Origin: Lyngbya sp. HA4199-MV5
GTDB lineage: Bacteria; Cyanobacteriota; Cyanobacteriia; Leptolyngbyales; Leptolyngbyaceae
Assembly (NCBI GenBank): GCA_019359375.1
Contig: JAHHHL010000015.1
Span: 1 to 64,000, forward strand
Direction: 5' to 3'
Length of the DNA: 64,000 bases
The position numbers and the translations under genes are program-made. The stretch's first letter is position 1, and every line of letters starts with the position of its first letter. Positions 8,585-17,414 of the stretch are shown in pieces. The notes beneath the pieces were generated by a model, which saw nothing but the letters and a program-made list of their open reading frames with translations, was not told where the DNA came from and ran no database searches.

Positions 8585-9323
8585 AGCCGTACTCCTCCAG
8601 TGGCGCAATTTTTTGATCTCCCAGACATCGGCTACGACAAGGCTGATAACTGTAAGGCATTGAGGTGCAAATTGATGCCTTACAGTCTTACCAACGTGGT
8701 GACGTGCCTTTGGTTTGCTCAAACTTTTATCGATCGGGAATTTAGGGTTCTAGCTTGGCTATCTGTGGTTATAATGAGTACCCATGAACCAGTTTGGGAG
8801 TATGCTCCCTACGATGTTATGAGAGTGGAGGCACTTAGAACAATTTTCACGCAGCACTTAGAACAATTCCTGCCAACAGTTAACAGCGAGAAACGGCTAG
8901 AGTCTCAGACATTTGCAGGTTCAAGGTCGCGCTTTACAGAAGCTTTTCGCTATGGATGACCACTTTGAAAGGTCACCAATTGGTTAGCAAACTGCCCGTG
9001 AGGAAAGCGACACTCAGCTCAAGCGGCATCATGGCTACCGCAAAGTTGCCTTTCGCAAAGGAGTCCTCGTTGAAGCTGGCATCAAGAAGTGTGCCTCAGT
9101 TGGCACTGTGAGGGCGACAACTGGTTGAGCCGTTGGTAGAGTCGGTGCCATGATCACCCACTGGTCACTGATGAGATCGCTCCGATCGGATTTGTAGAGA
9201 GGTGGTGCTGTCGTGGTAGCCACAGACTGAAAGGTATTTCATCAAAGCCTTCTGCTCAAACACCTTTCAATAGCCAAACAGCAGCCGGTCGTGTACAGAG
9301 TTTTCCAAGCGGAGGGGTGAAAG
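8585..9323. other. 740-base region without a supported gene
   Basis: A 119-codon frame (8600-8959) has no family features, and its likely alternative start at MSTHEPVWEY leaves little. The 15-base sequence GCACTTAGAACAATT occurs twice in direct orientation, at 8831-8845 and 8854-8868. Around 8960-9230 short coding-like stretches appear in different frames, as in a decayed gene, but I cannot name a family. Confidence 0.4.
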
Positions 9324-10637
9324 ATGGGACGAATTTTTCTCTGGGCTGGACAAGGCAGCACCATTGATGGCGAGATTGATACAGCCTGCTTGGCGCGCAT
9401 CCATCACCAAAGCGCTGGCGATCTGAAACACCAAGGCTTTCTGGTTTTCGAAGTGCCGGTGGGACTGAGTTTGCCGAAGGCGATCGCCTGGATTAATGTG
9501 CGGTCACAATCCGGCGATGTCGCCTTAGCGCTCGAAACCGCGACCTTCCCCAGTGCGAATGTGCGAGGCACCAGCGTTTTTTATCTCGCCCATAACACGG
9601 AACGGCGGACGCATGCCGAACTCCTGTTGCAGGCGCTTGTGCAGCAGGTGCCTGCGCTGGTTAACCGTGGCGTGCAGCCTGATACGGATACAGAGACTGG
9701 CAGTTTGGCGTTCACTCGCGAGATCAACATTCCGGCACTGGTCTTGAGTCTCGGCTTTGTGACTAATCTTGCAGACCGGACGCTCATGCTCGAGCGCTCC
9801 CATGAATTGGCACACGGCATTTTCAAGGGTTTGTTGCCTTGGAGTCGCCGTTTAGCCGAGCGGGGCATTGGTTTGCCCTTTCCGCCGATCCAAATCAACA
9901 TCAACGGGCAACTTTGCAGCGAGCAGGGCATCCTGGTTGAAGGCAATGCTTATATTCCTGTTGATCTGCTTGACCACTATGCCGTTGCCATCCCCCGTGC
10001 GACGACAGCGGGATGGCAACACTATGGCGGTGTTACCTACATCCGTGCGATTGAACTGCGTGAAGTTGGCGTGTTCGTTAGTTGGGATGCCGAGACGCGT
10101 ACAGCACTGTTGCAGACACTACTGTCCTTTAAACCAGAAGCTTTGGGCAACATTATCGGTCCTGGTTACCTCCTGCCTTCGGACTACGAGGCGTTTCTCA
10201 AGCAGGTAAACCCCGCAGGGTTGCAAAAGTTCCCCGACATCGCCCAACTGTATCAAGCAGAAGCGGCGATCGAAGGCGTTAATCCTGATGTCGCCTTTGC
10301 TCAAGCCTTGTTAGAAACTCACTGCTTTGCCTCTAGCAGTTTGTTGCCACCAGCTCAAAACAATTTTGGCGGTCTCGGTGTCACTAGTGGCAGTCGCGAA
10401 TTTGCTAGCTTTCCGAGTGCCCAACTTGGGGTGCGCGCCCATATTCAACATTTGAAAGCCTATGCCAATCAAGAAGCGTTGGTGCAGGCAGTGGTTGATC
10501 CACGTTTTTCCTCTATCAGCCGAGGCGTGGCTCCCAGCGTGGAGCAACTCAGTCGGCGGTGGTCAGCCGAGGCTGACTATGGCGCCAAGATTCTCGCGAT
10601 TCTCAGACGCTTGTATGGATCTGCGGGTTTATTGTAG
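9324..10637 (+). CDS. N-acetylmuramoyl-L-alanine amidase with C-terminal glucosaminidase domain
   Basis: A 437-residue protein with three parts. Residues 1-170 resemble the AmiC-type amidase_3 domain, with 'THAELLLQALVQQVPALVNRGVQPDT' and 'INIPALVLSLGFVTNLADR' matching the conserved 'P.vlvE.GFisN..e' end of that fold. Residues about 190-260 form a copper-amine-oxidase-like stalk domain (ININGQLCSEQGILVEGNAYIPV). Residues about 290-430 match a FlgJ-type glucosaminidase (AEAAIEGVNPDVAFAQALLETHCF, QNNFGGLGV). Both activities would cut peptidoglycan. No signal peptide is visible, so export needs a partner, or the true start has been lost. It lies just upstream of tnsB and could be chromosomal or cargo. 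Confidence 0.75.
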   Translation: MGRIFLWAGQGSTIDGEIDTACLARIHHQSAGDLKHQGFLVFEVPVGLSLPKAIAWINVRSQSGDVALALETATFPSANVRGTSVFYLAHNTERRTHAELLLQALVQQVPALVNRGVQPDTDTETGSLAFTREINIPALVLSLGFVTNLADRTLMLERSHELAHGIFKGLLPWSRRLAERGIGLPFPPIQININGQLCSEQGILVEGNAYIPVDLLDHYAVAIPRATTAGWQHYGGVTYIRAIELREVGVFVSWDAETRTALLQTLLSFKPEALGNIIGPGYLLPSDYEAFLKQVNPAGLQKFPDIAQLYQAEAAIEGVNPDVAFAQALLETHCFASSSLLPPAQNNFGGLGVTSGSREFASFPSAQLGVRAHIQHLKAYANQEALVQAVVDPRFSSISRGVAPSVEQLSRRWSAEADYGAKILAILRRLYGSAGLL

Positions 10638-10772
10638 TGGAGCGATCACGTGGGTTTGCTCTCATTACAAATTTTTACAACCGCACAAACTTCGGATTCA
10701 TGCACCATGAGAACAGCAGCAACGCTGCGACGGGTTCATGCTGCTATTACACATTCTTCTGGGATAAAGTTA

Positions 10773-10800
10773 TTCAGATTTTTCTGAACCCTACTACAAT
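10773..10800 (+). promoter_or_regulatory. tnsB promoter with candidate operator
   Basis: A perfect inverted repeat TTCAGATTTTTCTGAA (10773-10788) lies seven bases upstream of a good -10 hexamer TACAAT (10795-10800), 36 bases before the tnsB start. No clear -35 box is visible. A protein bound to the palindrome would cover the promoter, so it is a candidate operator for the tnsBC-tniQ operon. Confidence 0.4.
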
Positions 10801-10835
10801 ACAAACTTACTAATAGACTGAGGACGAAGGGAGTT

Positions 10836-13064
10836 ATGAACCTGCTTGAAGCCAGCGAGTTCTCTGATCAGCAGGACGATAGAGATTTCTCTCTAATCTA
10901 TGAGGAAGAGGATACTAGTATTGAGGAGCCTCCAATTGCTGATGAGATAGAAGGATTGGGAACAGGTAAGCCAGAAACTACATACCAACCATCTGAACAG
11001 TCCATCGCTTGCTATGGCGTACCTGAAGACGATACAGCAGTCGAGTTTTTAGATCGACGCTACGCGCTGGAAGATGAAATCATACTTGAAAACGGAGAGA
11101 AAGTCAGACTTCAACTAACCGAGGAACAGAAGCTAAAACGTGAAGTCATTCGCAGTCTGCTAGAAGTACGTCACAATCGTAAACTGTTTAGCGAACAACT
11201 CAAAGAGGGAGCAAAAAAGCTAAATCTCTCTACACGTCAGGTCAGACGCATTTTCCAGGACTGGGTTGATCTGGGCATAACTTCACTTCAGAAAGCTCCA
11301 AGGAGCGACCGTGGAAAACCTCGTCGGAATAAATACTGGTATGACCTGAGCGTCAAAATCTACAAAGATGGGAACAAAGGTAACCGGTCAATGACCCGTA
11401 CACAGGTTGCCGATCGCATTCAAGACCAGATTTATGAATATGTGAAGCCGGAATTGCCTTCAGAGGTTTCAAAGTTACAAGAGGCTGGATTTTCTGGAGA
11501 GGCACTTGATCAGGAACTATCTAGATTAATCGAAGAGCGTCAAGAAACTTGTCAACAGCAACAGCAAGAGAAACAGGAAGAGATTGCAGAACTCAAAACT
11601 AAAGTTTCTGAGCTACGGAAGCGGAAGCTTGATACACAAGCAGCCCATAGTCGCATTAAGCAACTTAAAGAACAAAAGCAAGCGATCGTGGCGTTCGAGT
11701 TTTGGCGAACATACGGTCAACCACCTTGCACGAGGACTGTGGAAATCTGGTTGAAGCCAATCGAAGAGAAAAATCACAAAGCAAATACCAGTCGCAATCC
11801 CGGCTGGCATGGCGATACACTGATTCTTCGCACTCGTAAGGGAGAAGCGATCTCAGTGACGCGCAGCAATCAAGTTTGGCAGATTGACCATACGAAAGCG
11901 GATGTTTTACTCGTTGACGAGGATGGGGTGGAGATCGGTCGTCCCATCTTGACAACAGTCATTGACTGCCACTCTAGATGCATTGTCGGTTATCGCCTGG
12001 GACTGAAAGCACCTAGTTCTTTAGTGGTCGCCTTGGCGCTACGACACGCTATGCTACCCAAGCAATACGGTCCAGAGTACGAGATGCGATGTCAATGGAT
12101 TACACATGGCTCTCCTCGATACATTTACACTGATGGTGCTGCCGACTTCAATTTCCTAGAACATGTGGGCGATCAACTCGGTTTTAAGGCAGAACGTCGA
12201 GAGCAACCTTCGCAAGGTGGCATCGTAGAGCGTCCTTTTCGCACCCTAAGCGAGCTTTTGAGTGAGGCTCCCGGTTATACCGGTCCCAATGTGCAAAAGC
12301 GCCCTAAAGATGTTGCAAAAGTCGTCAAAATGACGCTGCGAGAATTAGACATGATGCTGGCAGGTTACTTTGCGGACAACTACAATCAGGCTGCTGATCC
12401 GCGTACCCGTGCCAACCCTTTCGTGCCAGAACAAAGCCGTATGGCACGATGGGAAGCTGGATTAAAGACACCACCTGCCGTCATCAAACCACGCGAACTC
12501 GATATTTGTCTCATGCAGACGGATGAGCGAGTTGTTTACGATAATGGCTATGTGAGGTTTGCGAACCTCCTTTACAAGGGGGAGAACTTAGGGAAGCACG
12601 CTAAAGACCCTGTGTTTCTGAGATTTGATCCCAGAGACATCACCCTGTTGTTGGTGTACAGTCGCCAAGACGGTCGAGAAAAGTTTATCGCTCGTGCGTA
12701 TGCGGTAGGACTGGAAGCAGATCAGTTATCCCTTGAAGAAGTCAAGCACTCTGCCAAAAAGCTCGAAAAAGCTGGTAAGCAGATCAATAACATAGCCATT
12801 CGGGAAGAGACTATTCGTCGTCGAAAACTCTTTGCAAGCAAGCAGAATATCACCAGGACAGATCGTCGCAATGCTGAGGAAGCAAAGGCGAATCCCGTTC
12901 CAGAGCGTTATGAGGAGGATCAGCACAAGCGTGTGCTGAAGCCACCCGTGGAGGAGCAACCTCGTCCAGTTGATGTCCCAATTGACGTATCAATCGCTCT
13001 ACCAGAACCATTTATCGACGATGATGACGACAGTGAGGATTACGCGATCGAAGTGGATGACTAA
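10836..13064 (+). CDS. tnsB: transposase TnsB (DDE)
   Basis: A 742-residue DDE transposase that cuts and joins the transposon ends. N-terminal helix-turn-helix DNA-binding domains occupy about residues 85-270 (LNLSTRQVRRIFQDWVDLG). The catalytic core has Asp351 in VWQIDHTKAD, Asp433 in YTDGAADF and Glu465 in GGIVERPF. A Mu-transposase-like C-terminal domain and a charged tail ending in acidic residues follow. The tail is the part that contacts TnsC in related systems. No TnsA-like endonuclease gene is present, as is normal for V-K elements, which therefore make cointegrates. A GGGAG ribosome site precedes the ATG. Confidence 0.97.
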   Translation: MNLLEASEFSDQQDDRDFSLIYEEEDTSIEEPPIADEIEGLGTGKPETTYQPSEQSIACYGVPEDDTAVEFLDRRYALEDEIILENGEKVRLQLTEEQKLKREVIRSLLEVRHNRKLFSEQLKEGAKKLNLSTRQVRRIFQDWVDLGITSLQKAPRSDRGKPRRNKYWYDLSVKIYKDGNKGNRSMTRTQVADRIQDQIYEYVKPELPSEVSKLQEAGFSGEALDQELSRLIEERQETCQQQQQEKQEEIAELKTKVSELRKRKLDTQAAHSRIKQLKEQKQAIVAFEFWRTYGQPPCTRTVEIWLKPIEEKNHKANTSRNPGWHGDTLILRTRKGEAISVTRSNQVWQIDHTKADVLLVDEDGVEIGRPILTTVIDCHSRCIVGYRLGLKAPSSLVVALALRHAMLPKQYGPEYEMRCQWITHGSPRYIYTDGAADFNFLEHVGDQLGFKAERREQPSQGGIVERPFRTLSELLSEAPGYTGPNVQKRPKDVAKVVKMTLRELDMMLAGYFADNYNQAADPRTRANPFVPEQSRMARWEAGLKTPPAVIKPRELDICLMQTDERVVYDNGYVRFANLLYKGENLGKHAKDPVFLRFDPRDITLLLVYSRQDGREKFIARAYAVGLEADQLSLEEVKHSAKKLEKAGKQINNIAIREETIRRRKLFASKQNITRTDRRNAEEAKANPVPERYEEDQHKRVLKPPVEEQPRPVDVPIDVSIALPEPFIDDDDDSEDYAIEVDD

Positions 13065-13154
13065 ATAGAACAAGTGAACTATAATAGCTTGCGTGAACAC
13101 GGTCTAGGCTTCTAGCAGTAATTCATGCCAGAAGCGAAAATGCTATAGCAAGAG

Positions 13155-14306
13155 ATGCTGATGCAGAATCAACTGTCGGAAGGGATCGCAACGCTCTCGC
13201 AAGCAAAAGAATCAGTGCCGCAGGAAAAGTTACTACCAGCACTTGATATTCTTTCTCAGCCTAAAGCGCTGACACAAGATTTATTACTATCGCTCATTGC
13301 TGCCCTATCAAACCCCCAGGAGCAAGTAGATGATTTAATCGCCATTGCAAAAGAAATGTTTGCAGCAATGGCATGTATTGCTGAACCTGAACCAAATATT
13401 TTGAGGCTTGATCAAGTCTCAAGCTTTATTGATTGGATACAAGGACGATTAAAGCTCAGGAAGCCTGGTAAGGCAATTGGAGAGACAGGTCTCGGTAAAA
13501 CGTGTGCTTGTCACGCTTGTTTAGAGGAGTTTGAACCAGTCCAACACCCAAACCAACCCTCTGAACGTCCCTTTGTTTATGTTCAGATCGATGAGAATAG
13601 ATGTGCTCCTGGAAGGTTTCTTCAATTAATTCTGATTGCACTTAGAAAACCTACCAGTGGAAATCTTCATCAATTAAAACAGCGTGTCAAGAAATTTTTT
13701 AAGCAATATAAAGTTCAGATATTGCTCGTTGATGAAGCTCACTGTCTACATTTTGATGCACTCAAAACTGCAAGAAGCTTCTATGACGATAAAGATTTAG
13801 GGGTTATTCCTATTTTGATTGGCACAAGCAATCGTTTAGATACTTTGATGGAAAAGGATGAGCAGGTGAATAACCGCTTTGCAAATACCTTTGTTTTTGA
13901 GGAATTAGCTGGTGATAAATTCAGCGGAGTTGTTAAAATCTGGGGCGAAAAGATCATCAGAATGCAAGATCCTCTCATTTCCAAAGATCCTTCAAAAGCA
14001 GGCGGCAAAAAGAGAATTATTTCTCTGTTAAAGACAGGCAAAGCAGGAATTAATAAGGATTTGGCTTCTACCCTGGAAGAAATGACTTCAGGAGAGCTTA
14101 GACTATTAGACAATATTTTGAGGGATGCTGCTGTTAGACTGCTTGAGAAAAAGCTCGGCGAAATCTATAGTTTAGTACTTCAAGCGTTGAAGACCGACAG
14201 CAAAGTATTAGCTTTCGATGCTAAAAAGATTTTGAAAGAAATAAGAATAGATAAATCTTTTCTCCAAAGTATGAAAGGAGAGTATTTAAGAGGAAGAAGC
14301 ATGTAG
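13155..14306 (+). CDS. tnsC: transposition ATPase TnsC
   Basis: A 383-residue AAA+ ATPase. Walker A is GETGLGKT (residues 109-116) and Walker B is LLVDEA with Asp193-Glu194, followed by a sensor region 'PILIGTSNRLDTL'. In V-K systems TnsC forms a filament on the target DNA that links Cas12k-TniQ to TnsB. It lies 90 bases after tnsB on the same strand. The protein is longer than the roughly 280 residues of the best-studied V-K TnsC, with about 80 extra N-terminal residues before the AAA+ core; an internal start is possible but I see no reason to prefer it. Confidence 0.95.
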   Translation: MLMQNQLSEGIATLSQAKESVPQEKLLPALDILSQPKALTQDLLLSLIAALSNPQEQVDDLIAIAKEMFAAMACIAEPEPNILRLDQVSSFIDWIQGRLKLRKPGKAIGETGLGKTCACHACLEEFEPVQHPNQPSERPFVYVQIDENRCAPGRFLQLILIALRKPTSGNLHQLKQRVKKFFKQYKVQILLVDEAHCLHFDALKTARSFYDDKDLGVIPILIGTSNRLDTLMEKDEQVNNRFANTFVFEELAGDKFSGVVKIWGEKIIRMQDPLISKDPSKAGGKKRIISLLKTGKAGINKDLASTLEEMTSGELRLLDNILRDAAVRLLEKKLGEIYSLVLQALKTDSKVLAFDAKKILKEIRIDKSFLQSMKGEYLRGRSM

Positions 14307-14452
14307 CAACACATTAAATAACTATGAGTGTATGTATGGCGCAAAGAGTTCAGTAATGCAAGATTGCAGTAAAATGAATCCAAACGTACAAACTCACGCT
14401 ATTACGGTGAAACCGGAAGATGCATAATTTCTAGTCATAAAGGTAGAGATGT

Positions 14453-14974
14453 ATGCAATTTGAACCTCACCGAATTGAGCTGGAACGAGTCGAACCTTTT
14501 CCGGGTGAAAGCATTAGCCACTTTTTGGGTCGTTTTGAAAGAGCCAATGTTTGGACAACTTATCAAATTGGACGAGTAACTGGCATTAAAGCCGGAGTTT
14601 CACGTTGGAAAAAACTGTATTTAAGCCCATTGTTTCCTACTAAGCAGGAGTTAGAAGTCTTAGCAGAACTTGTTGAGGTTAGTGCTGATAGACTAGCTGA
14701 GATGCTGCCGTCAGAGTCTCAAGCTATGAAACCTCCAGGAACAATCTATCTCTGTGCTGCTTGTTACACAGAAATGCCTTGCCACCTGATTCAGTGGCAA
14801 TTTAAGGGAGTTAATGCCTGCGATCGCCATAGATTATATTTATTATCGAAATGTCCGAAATGTAAAAAAACTTTTAGTGCGCCAGCAGACTGGGAAGAAG
14901 GCATATGTTTCCACTGTGGCAAATCATTCTTTGAGATGGTAGTACATCAAGGACGAGTCAAGAACGCGAAGTAA
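14453..14974 (+). CDS. tniQ: target-selection protein TniQ
   Basis: A 173-residue protein, the short form of TniQ typical of V-K elements. The N-terminal helix-turn-helix includes 'FEPHRIELERVEPFPGESISHFLGRFERAN'-like sequence typical of the family start. Two zinc-binding modules follow: CAACYTEMPCHL with later CDRHR, and CPKCKKTF with CFHCGKSF. TniQ joins Cas12k to TnsC at the target. It follows tnsC after 146 bases. Confidence 0.95.
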   Translation: MQFEPHRIELERVEPFPGESISHFLGRFERANVWTTYQIGRVTGIKAGVSRWKKLYLSPLFPTKQELEVLAELVEVSADRLAEMLPSESQAMKPPGTIYLCAACYTEMPCHLIQWQFKGVNACDRHRLYLLSKCPKCKKTFSAPADWEEGICFHCGKSFFEMVVHQGRVKNAK

Positions 14975-15344
14975 TTTCTGCTGGCTGTTGAAAAAGTTTC
15001 CAATCGTAATCTCTATTTTAAGACTTCAAGAAAGCGCAATCTCGTAGGATTAAGGTTTTTGTTTCAGATCGTCACCTAAAAGACTATTTTCTTTTGTCAA
15101 TGACCCTATGTCAGAAACTACTTGCCGCTCACTGTATCTATTAGAAATCAGATCTGAATTAAGCTCTAAACGACCAATATCTGCGATCACGCAAAGATGA
15201 CGCGGAAATTAAAAATTGAAGGCTGAAACTCTATGGTCCTGGCTGAACCAAAGTGCTACTGTGATTGCAAAAAGTGACGCTAACCGTGCATCCAAGAGCC
15301 ATTGATCGTTGCTCGAAGCTCTATTTTTCTCATTACCTTCGCCT
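14975..15344. other. intergenic between tniQ and the umuD'-like gene
   Basis: About 370 bases. I see no gene, no clear LexA-type box and no repeat that I can support. Confidence 0.4.
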
Positions 15345-15692
15345 ATGTCTTTCCCAGCACCGTCTGACCATGCGGTTGATACCAGCTTAGACCTGAATCA
15401 ACTGGTCAAAAATCCCTCTGCCACCTTCTTTTTCAGGGTGAGTGGCGATGCGATGGCAGCAGATTGCATCCACTCCGAAGACCTTTTGCTTGTAGATCGT
15501 TCCCTCGACCCGGTTCAGGGCTGTCTGGTTGTGGCAGCAATGGAGGGCGAACTGCTTGTGAGACGGGTCTATCAAAGAGACGGTCAGTGGCGGCTCAAAC
15601 AACCTGGAGGCGAGTCCTATCACGCCGGAGACTTTGAAGTGTGGGGTGTCGTTACAACTGTGATCCACTCGGTTTTGGGTAGGTTAAGCTGA
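15345..15692 (+). CDS. umuD: UmuD'-like subunit, pre-truncated and without catalytic residues
   Basis: A 115-residue S24/LexA-fold protein that aligns with E. coli UmuD from just after its self-cleavage site (Cys24-Gly25). 'FPAPSDHAVDTSLDLNQL' matches the start of UmuD', and the length equals that of UmuD'. The catalytic serine motif SGDSM is SGDAM here, so Ala36 sits at the place of Ser60. The lysine motif VKK is VRR, so Arg73 sits at the place of Lys97. A TTG 12 codons upstream is possible, but a stop in frame at 15303 rules out a hidden N-terminal arm. The protein should be a ready-made partner for UmuC without RecA-driven cleavage. umuC follows after 22 bases. Confidence 0.85.
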   Translation: MSFPAPSDHAVDTSLDLNQLVKNPSATFFFRVSGDAMAADCIHSEDLLLVDRSLDPVQGCLVVAAMEGELLVRRVYQRDGQWRLKQPGGESYHAGDFEVWGVVTTVIHSVLGRLS

Positions 15693-15714
15693 ACTCACTC
15701 AACCTCCTTTAGGT

Positions 15715-16986
15715 ATGCGTCAGAAGATTATCGCTTTGGTAGACGCCAACGCGTTTTTTGTCTCCTGTGAGGTGGTGTTTAACCCAGCACTGGCAGGGAA
15801 ACCCGTGGTCGTGCTCAGCGGGAATGATGCCTGTGTGATTAGCCGCTCACCCGAAGCCAAAGCGATCGGCATCAAGATGCAGGCGATGGGGTCTGCGGTG
15901 AAGCGCTATATCCACAGCCACGGACTGACCATCTTCTCGACCAATCCCCCCCTTTACCGTGATCTGTCACGCCGGGTGATGCAGACGCTCTCCCATTTCT
16001 GCCCCAGTGTAGAAGTCTATTCGGTCGATGAAGCCTTTCTCGATTTGACTGGCTTTGGCGAGCGCAACTTGCTGGACTATGGGCAGCAGATCCGCCACAC
16101 AGTCAAACAGTGGACAGGTATTCCCGTCTCGATCGGCATTGCTCCCACCAAAACTCTGGCAAAGATCGCCAACCACATGGCAAAGGCGCGCCTGAGTACG
16201 GAAGGGGTCGTTGATTTAACGAACGAACCTCGTTTAGACGCTGTGCTCTCAGCAGTCGAAGTTGGCGACGTCTGGGGGATTGGCAGACAAACGGCTGACA
16301 AACTACAGTCCCGTGGCATCCGCACAGTGCTGCAACTGAGGCAGGCAGACCCGGATTGGATCAGGCGGAAATTCAATGTCATCACTCTTAGAACGTTGCT
16401 GGAACTGGGCGGGATGTCCTGTTTACCTGTAGAAAAGAGCGCAGACGCTCAAAAGGGCATGATGGTGACTCGCTGCTTTGGTCGTCCGGTCACGGCACTG
16501 GCAGAGATGCAAGAAGCTGTGGCGACCCATACGACTCGACTCGCTGAAAAACTGCGACAAGAGGGGTTAGCGACAAAAATGATTCTGGTGTCAATGCGGA
16601 CAAATCGCTTTACAGACATTCCCCAGTATGAGGCGAGCCGATCAGTGCCATTGGCAGCGCCCACCAATAGCACCGATCGGCTCTTGCCCCAGGCACTACA
16701 GGCCACAGCAGCGCTCTTTCGACCCGGCTTCCAGTACTACAAAGCGGGGGTTTCTGCCTCTGAGTTAATCGAGGTAAACCAGGTGCAGATTGGCTTGTTT
16801 GATGATCCCACGTCTGCCAAGAGTCAACGCTTAATGCAGGCCGTAGACAGCATTAAGCAAAAGCTGGGCACAGGCAGTATCAAATATGCGGCAGTAGGGT
16901 TGAAGCAGGAGTGGCGAACGCGGTTATCCTACCCCTCCAAACGGTACACCACTTGCTGGGAAGAGTTGCCTATAGCCAAGGCATAG
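15715..16986 (+). CDS. umuC: Y-family translesion DNA polymerase UmuC
   Basis: A 423-residue DNA polymerase V catalytic subunit of normal length (E. coli UmuC has 422). Catalytic residues are present: Asp near residue 9 in LVDANAFFVSCE, and the Asp-Glu pair in YSVDEAFLDL. The steric-gate region and the little-finger domain look complete. With the UmuD'-like protein just upstream it would make an error-prone polymerase for damage bypass. Such pairs are common on plasmids and integrative elements, where they raise survival and mutation after DNA damage. Confidence 0.95.
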   Translation: MRQKIIALVDANAFFVSCEVVFNPALAGKPVVVLSGNDACVISRSPEAKAIGIKMQAMGSAVKRYIHSHGLTIFSTNPPLYRDLSRRVMQTLSHFCPSVEVYSVDEAFLDLTGFGERNLLDYGQQIRHTVKQWTGIPVSIGIAPTKTLAKIANHMAKARLSTEGVVDLTNEPRLDAVLSAVEVGDVWGIGRQTADKLQSRGIRTVLQLRQADPDWIRRKFNVITLRTLLELGGMSCLPVEKSADAQKGMMVTRCFGRPVTALAEMQEAVATHTTRLAEKLRQEGLATKMILVSMRTNRFTDIPQYEASRSVPLAAPTNSTDRLLPQALQATAALFRPGFQYYKAGVSASELIEVNQVQIGLFDDPTSAKSQRLMQAVDSIKQKLGTGSIKYAAVGLKQEWRTRLSYPSKRYTTCWEELPIAKA

Positions 16987-17120
16987 AAGAGCGCTCCTCC
17001 AGTGTCTTTTGCGAGGCTCTACTTGGCGCACTCAACCTACAAGGCTAGTGGTGATCGTACTGCAACACTCGACTCAACCCAACTTTTAGCTGTCGTTTAC
17101 CTGCCATCCTCATTGGGCTC

Positions 17121-17276
17121 ATGAACCCTTCATTGTCATCTGATACCAACCAAGTGATGGCTGAGGTGGAAACTCAAATTCAACGCTTGACGGGTCTGGT
17201 CGTCAATGACGAAGAACTCAATTTAGGCAAATGGTTTGTCGATATTTTGCATCATCCAAAGCTGGAAACGGAATGA
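17121..17276 (+). CDS. small hypothetical protein, 51 residues
   Basis: An ATG-started frame of 51 residues (MNPSLSSDTNQVMAEVETQI...) ending LHHPKLETE. The amphipathic composition and the clean start suggest it may be real, but I do not recognise it. It lies between umuC and the M15-like gene. Confidence 0.35.
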   Translation: MNPSLSSDTNQVMAEVETQIQRLTGLVVNDEELNLGKWFVDILHHPKLETE

Positions 17277-17414
17277 TTTTTGTCTGGAATCCCCTAAAAC
17301 TTTACATCACGGAAGATACAGGGTTTAAGCTGTTAGTAGAGCAATCGCATGACGTAACCTGCTGGAACTGCTTCCAAAATTGCGTTTTCACCTGGGCGTT
17401 AACCAGAATCCGTC

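Noticed and set aside
9192..9230. TGTAGAG followed by TGTCGTGG as the left end of the V-K element
   Set aside because: The first seven bases match the right end, but only one loose site follows instead of several, and the preceding bases are not GAAAC.
15180..15270. LexA-type box upstream of the umuD'-like gene
   Set aside because: AGTGCTACTGTGAT only weakly resembles the cyanobacterial site and lacks the second half.
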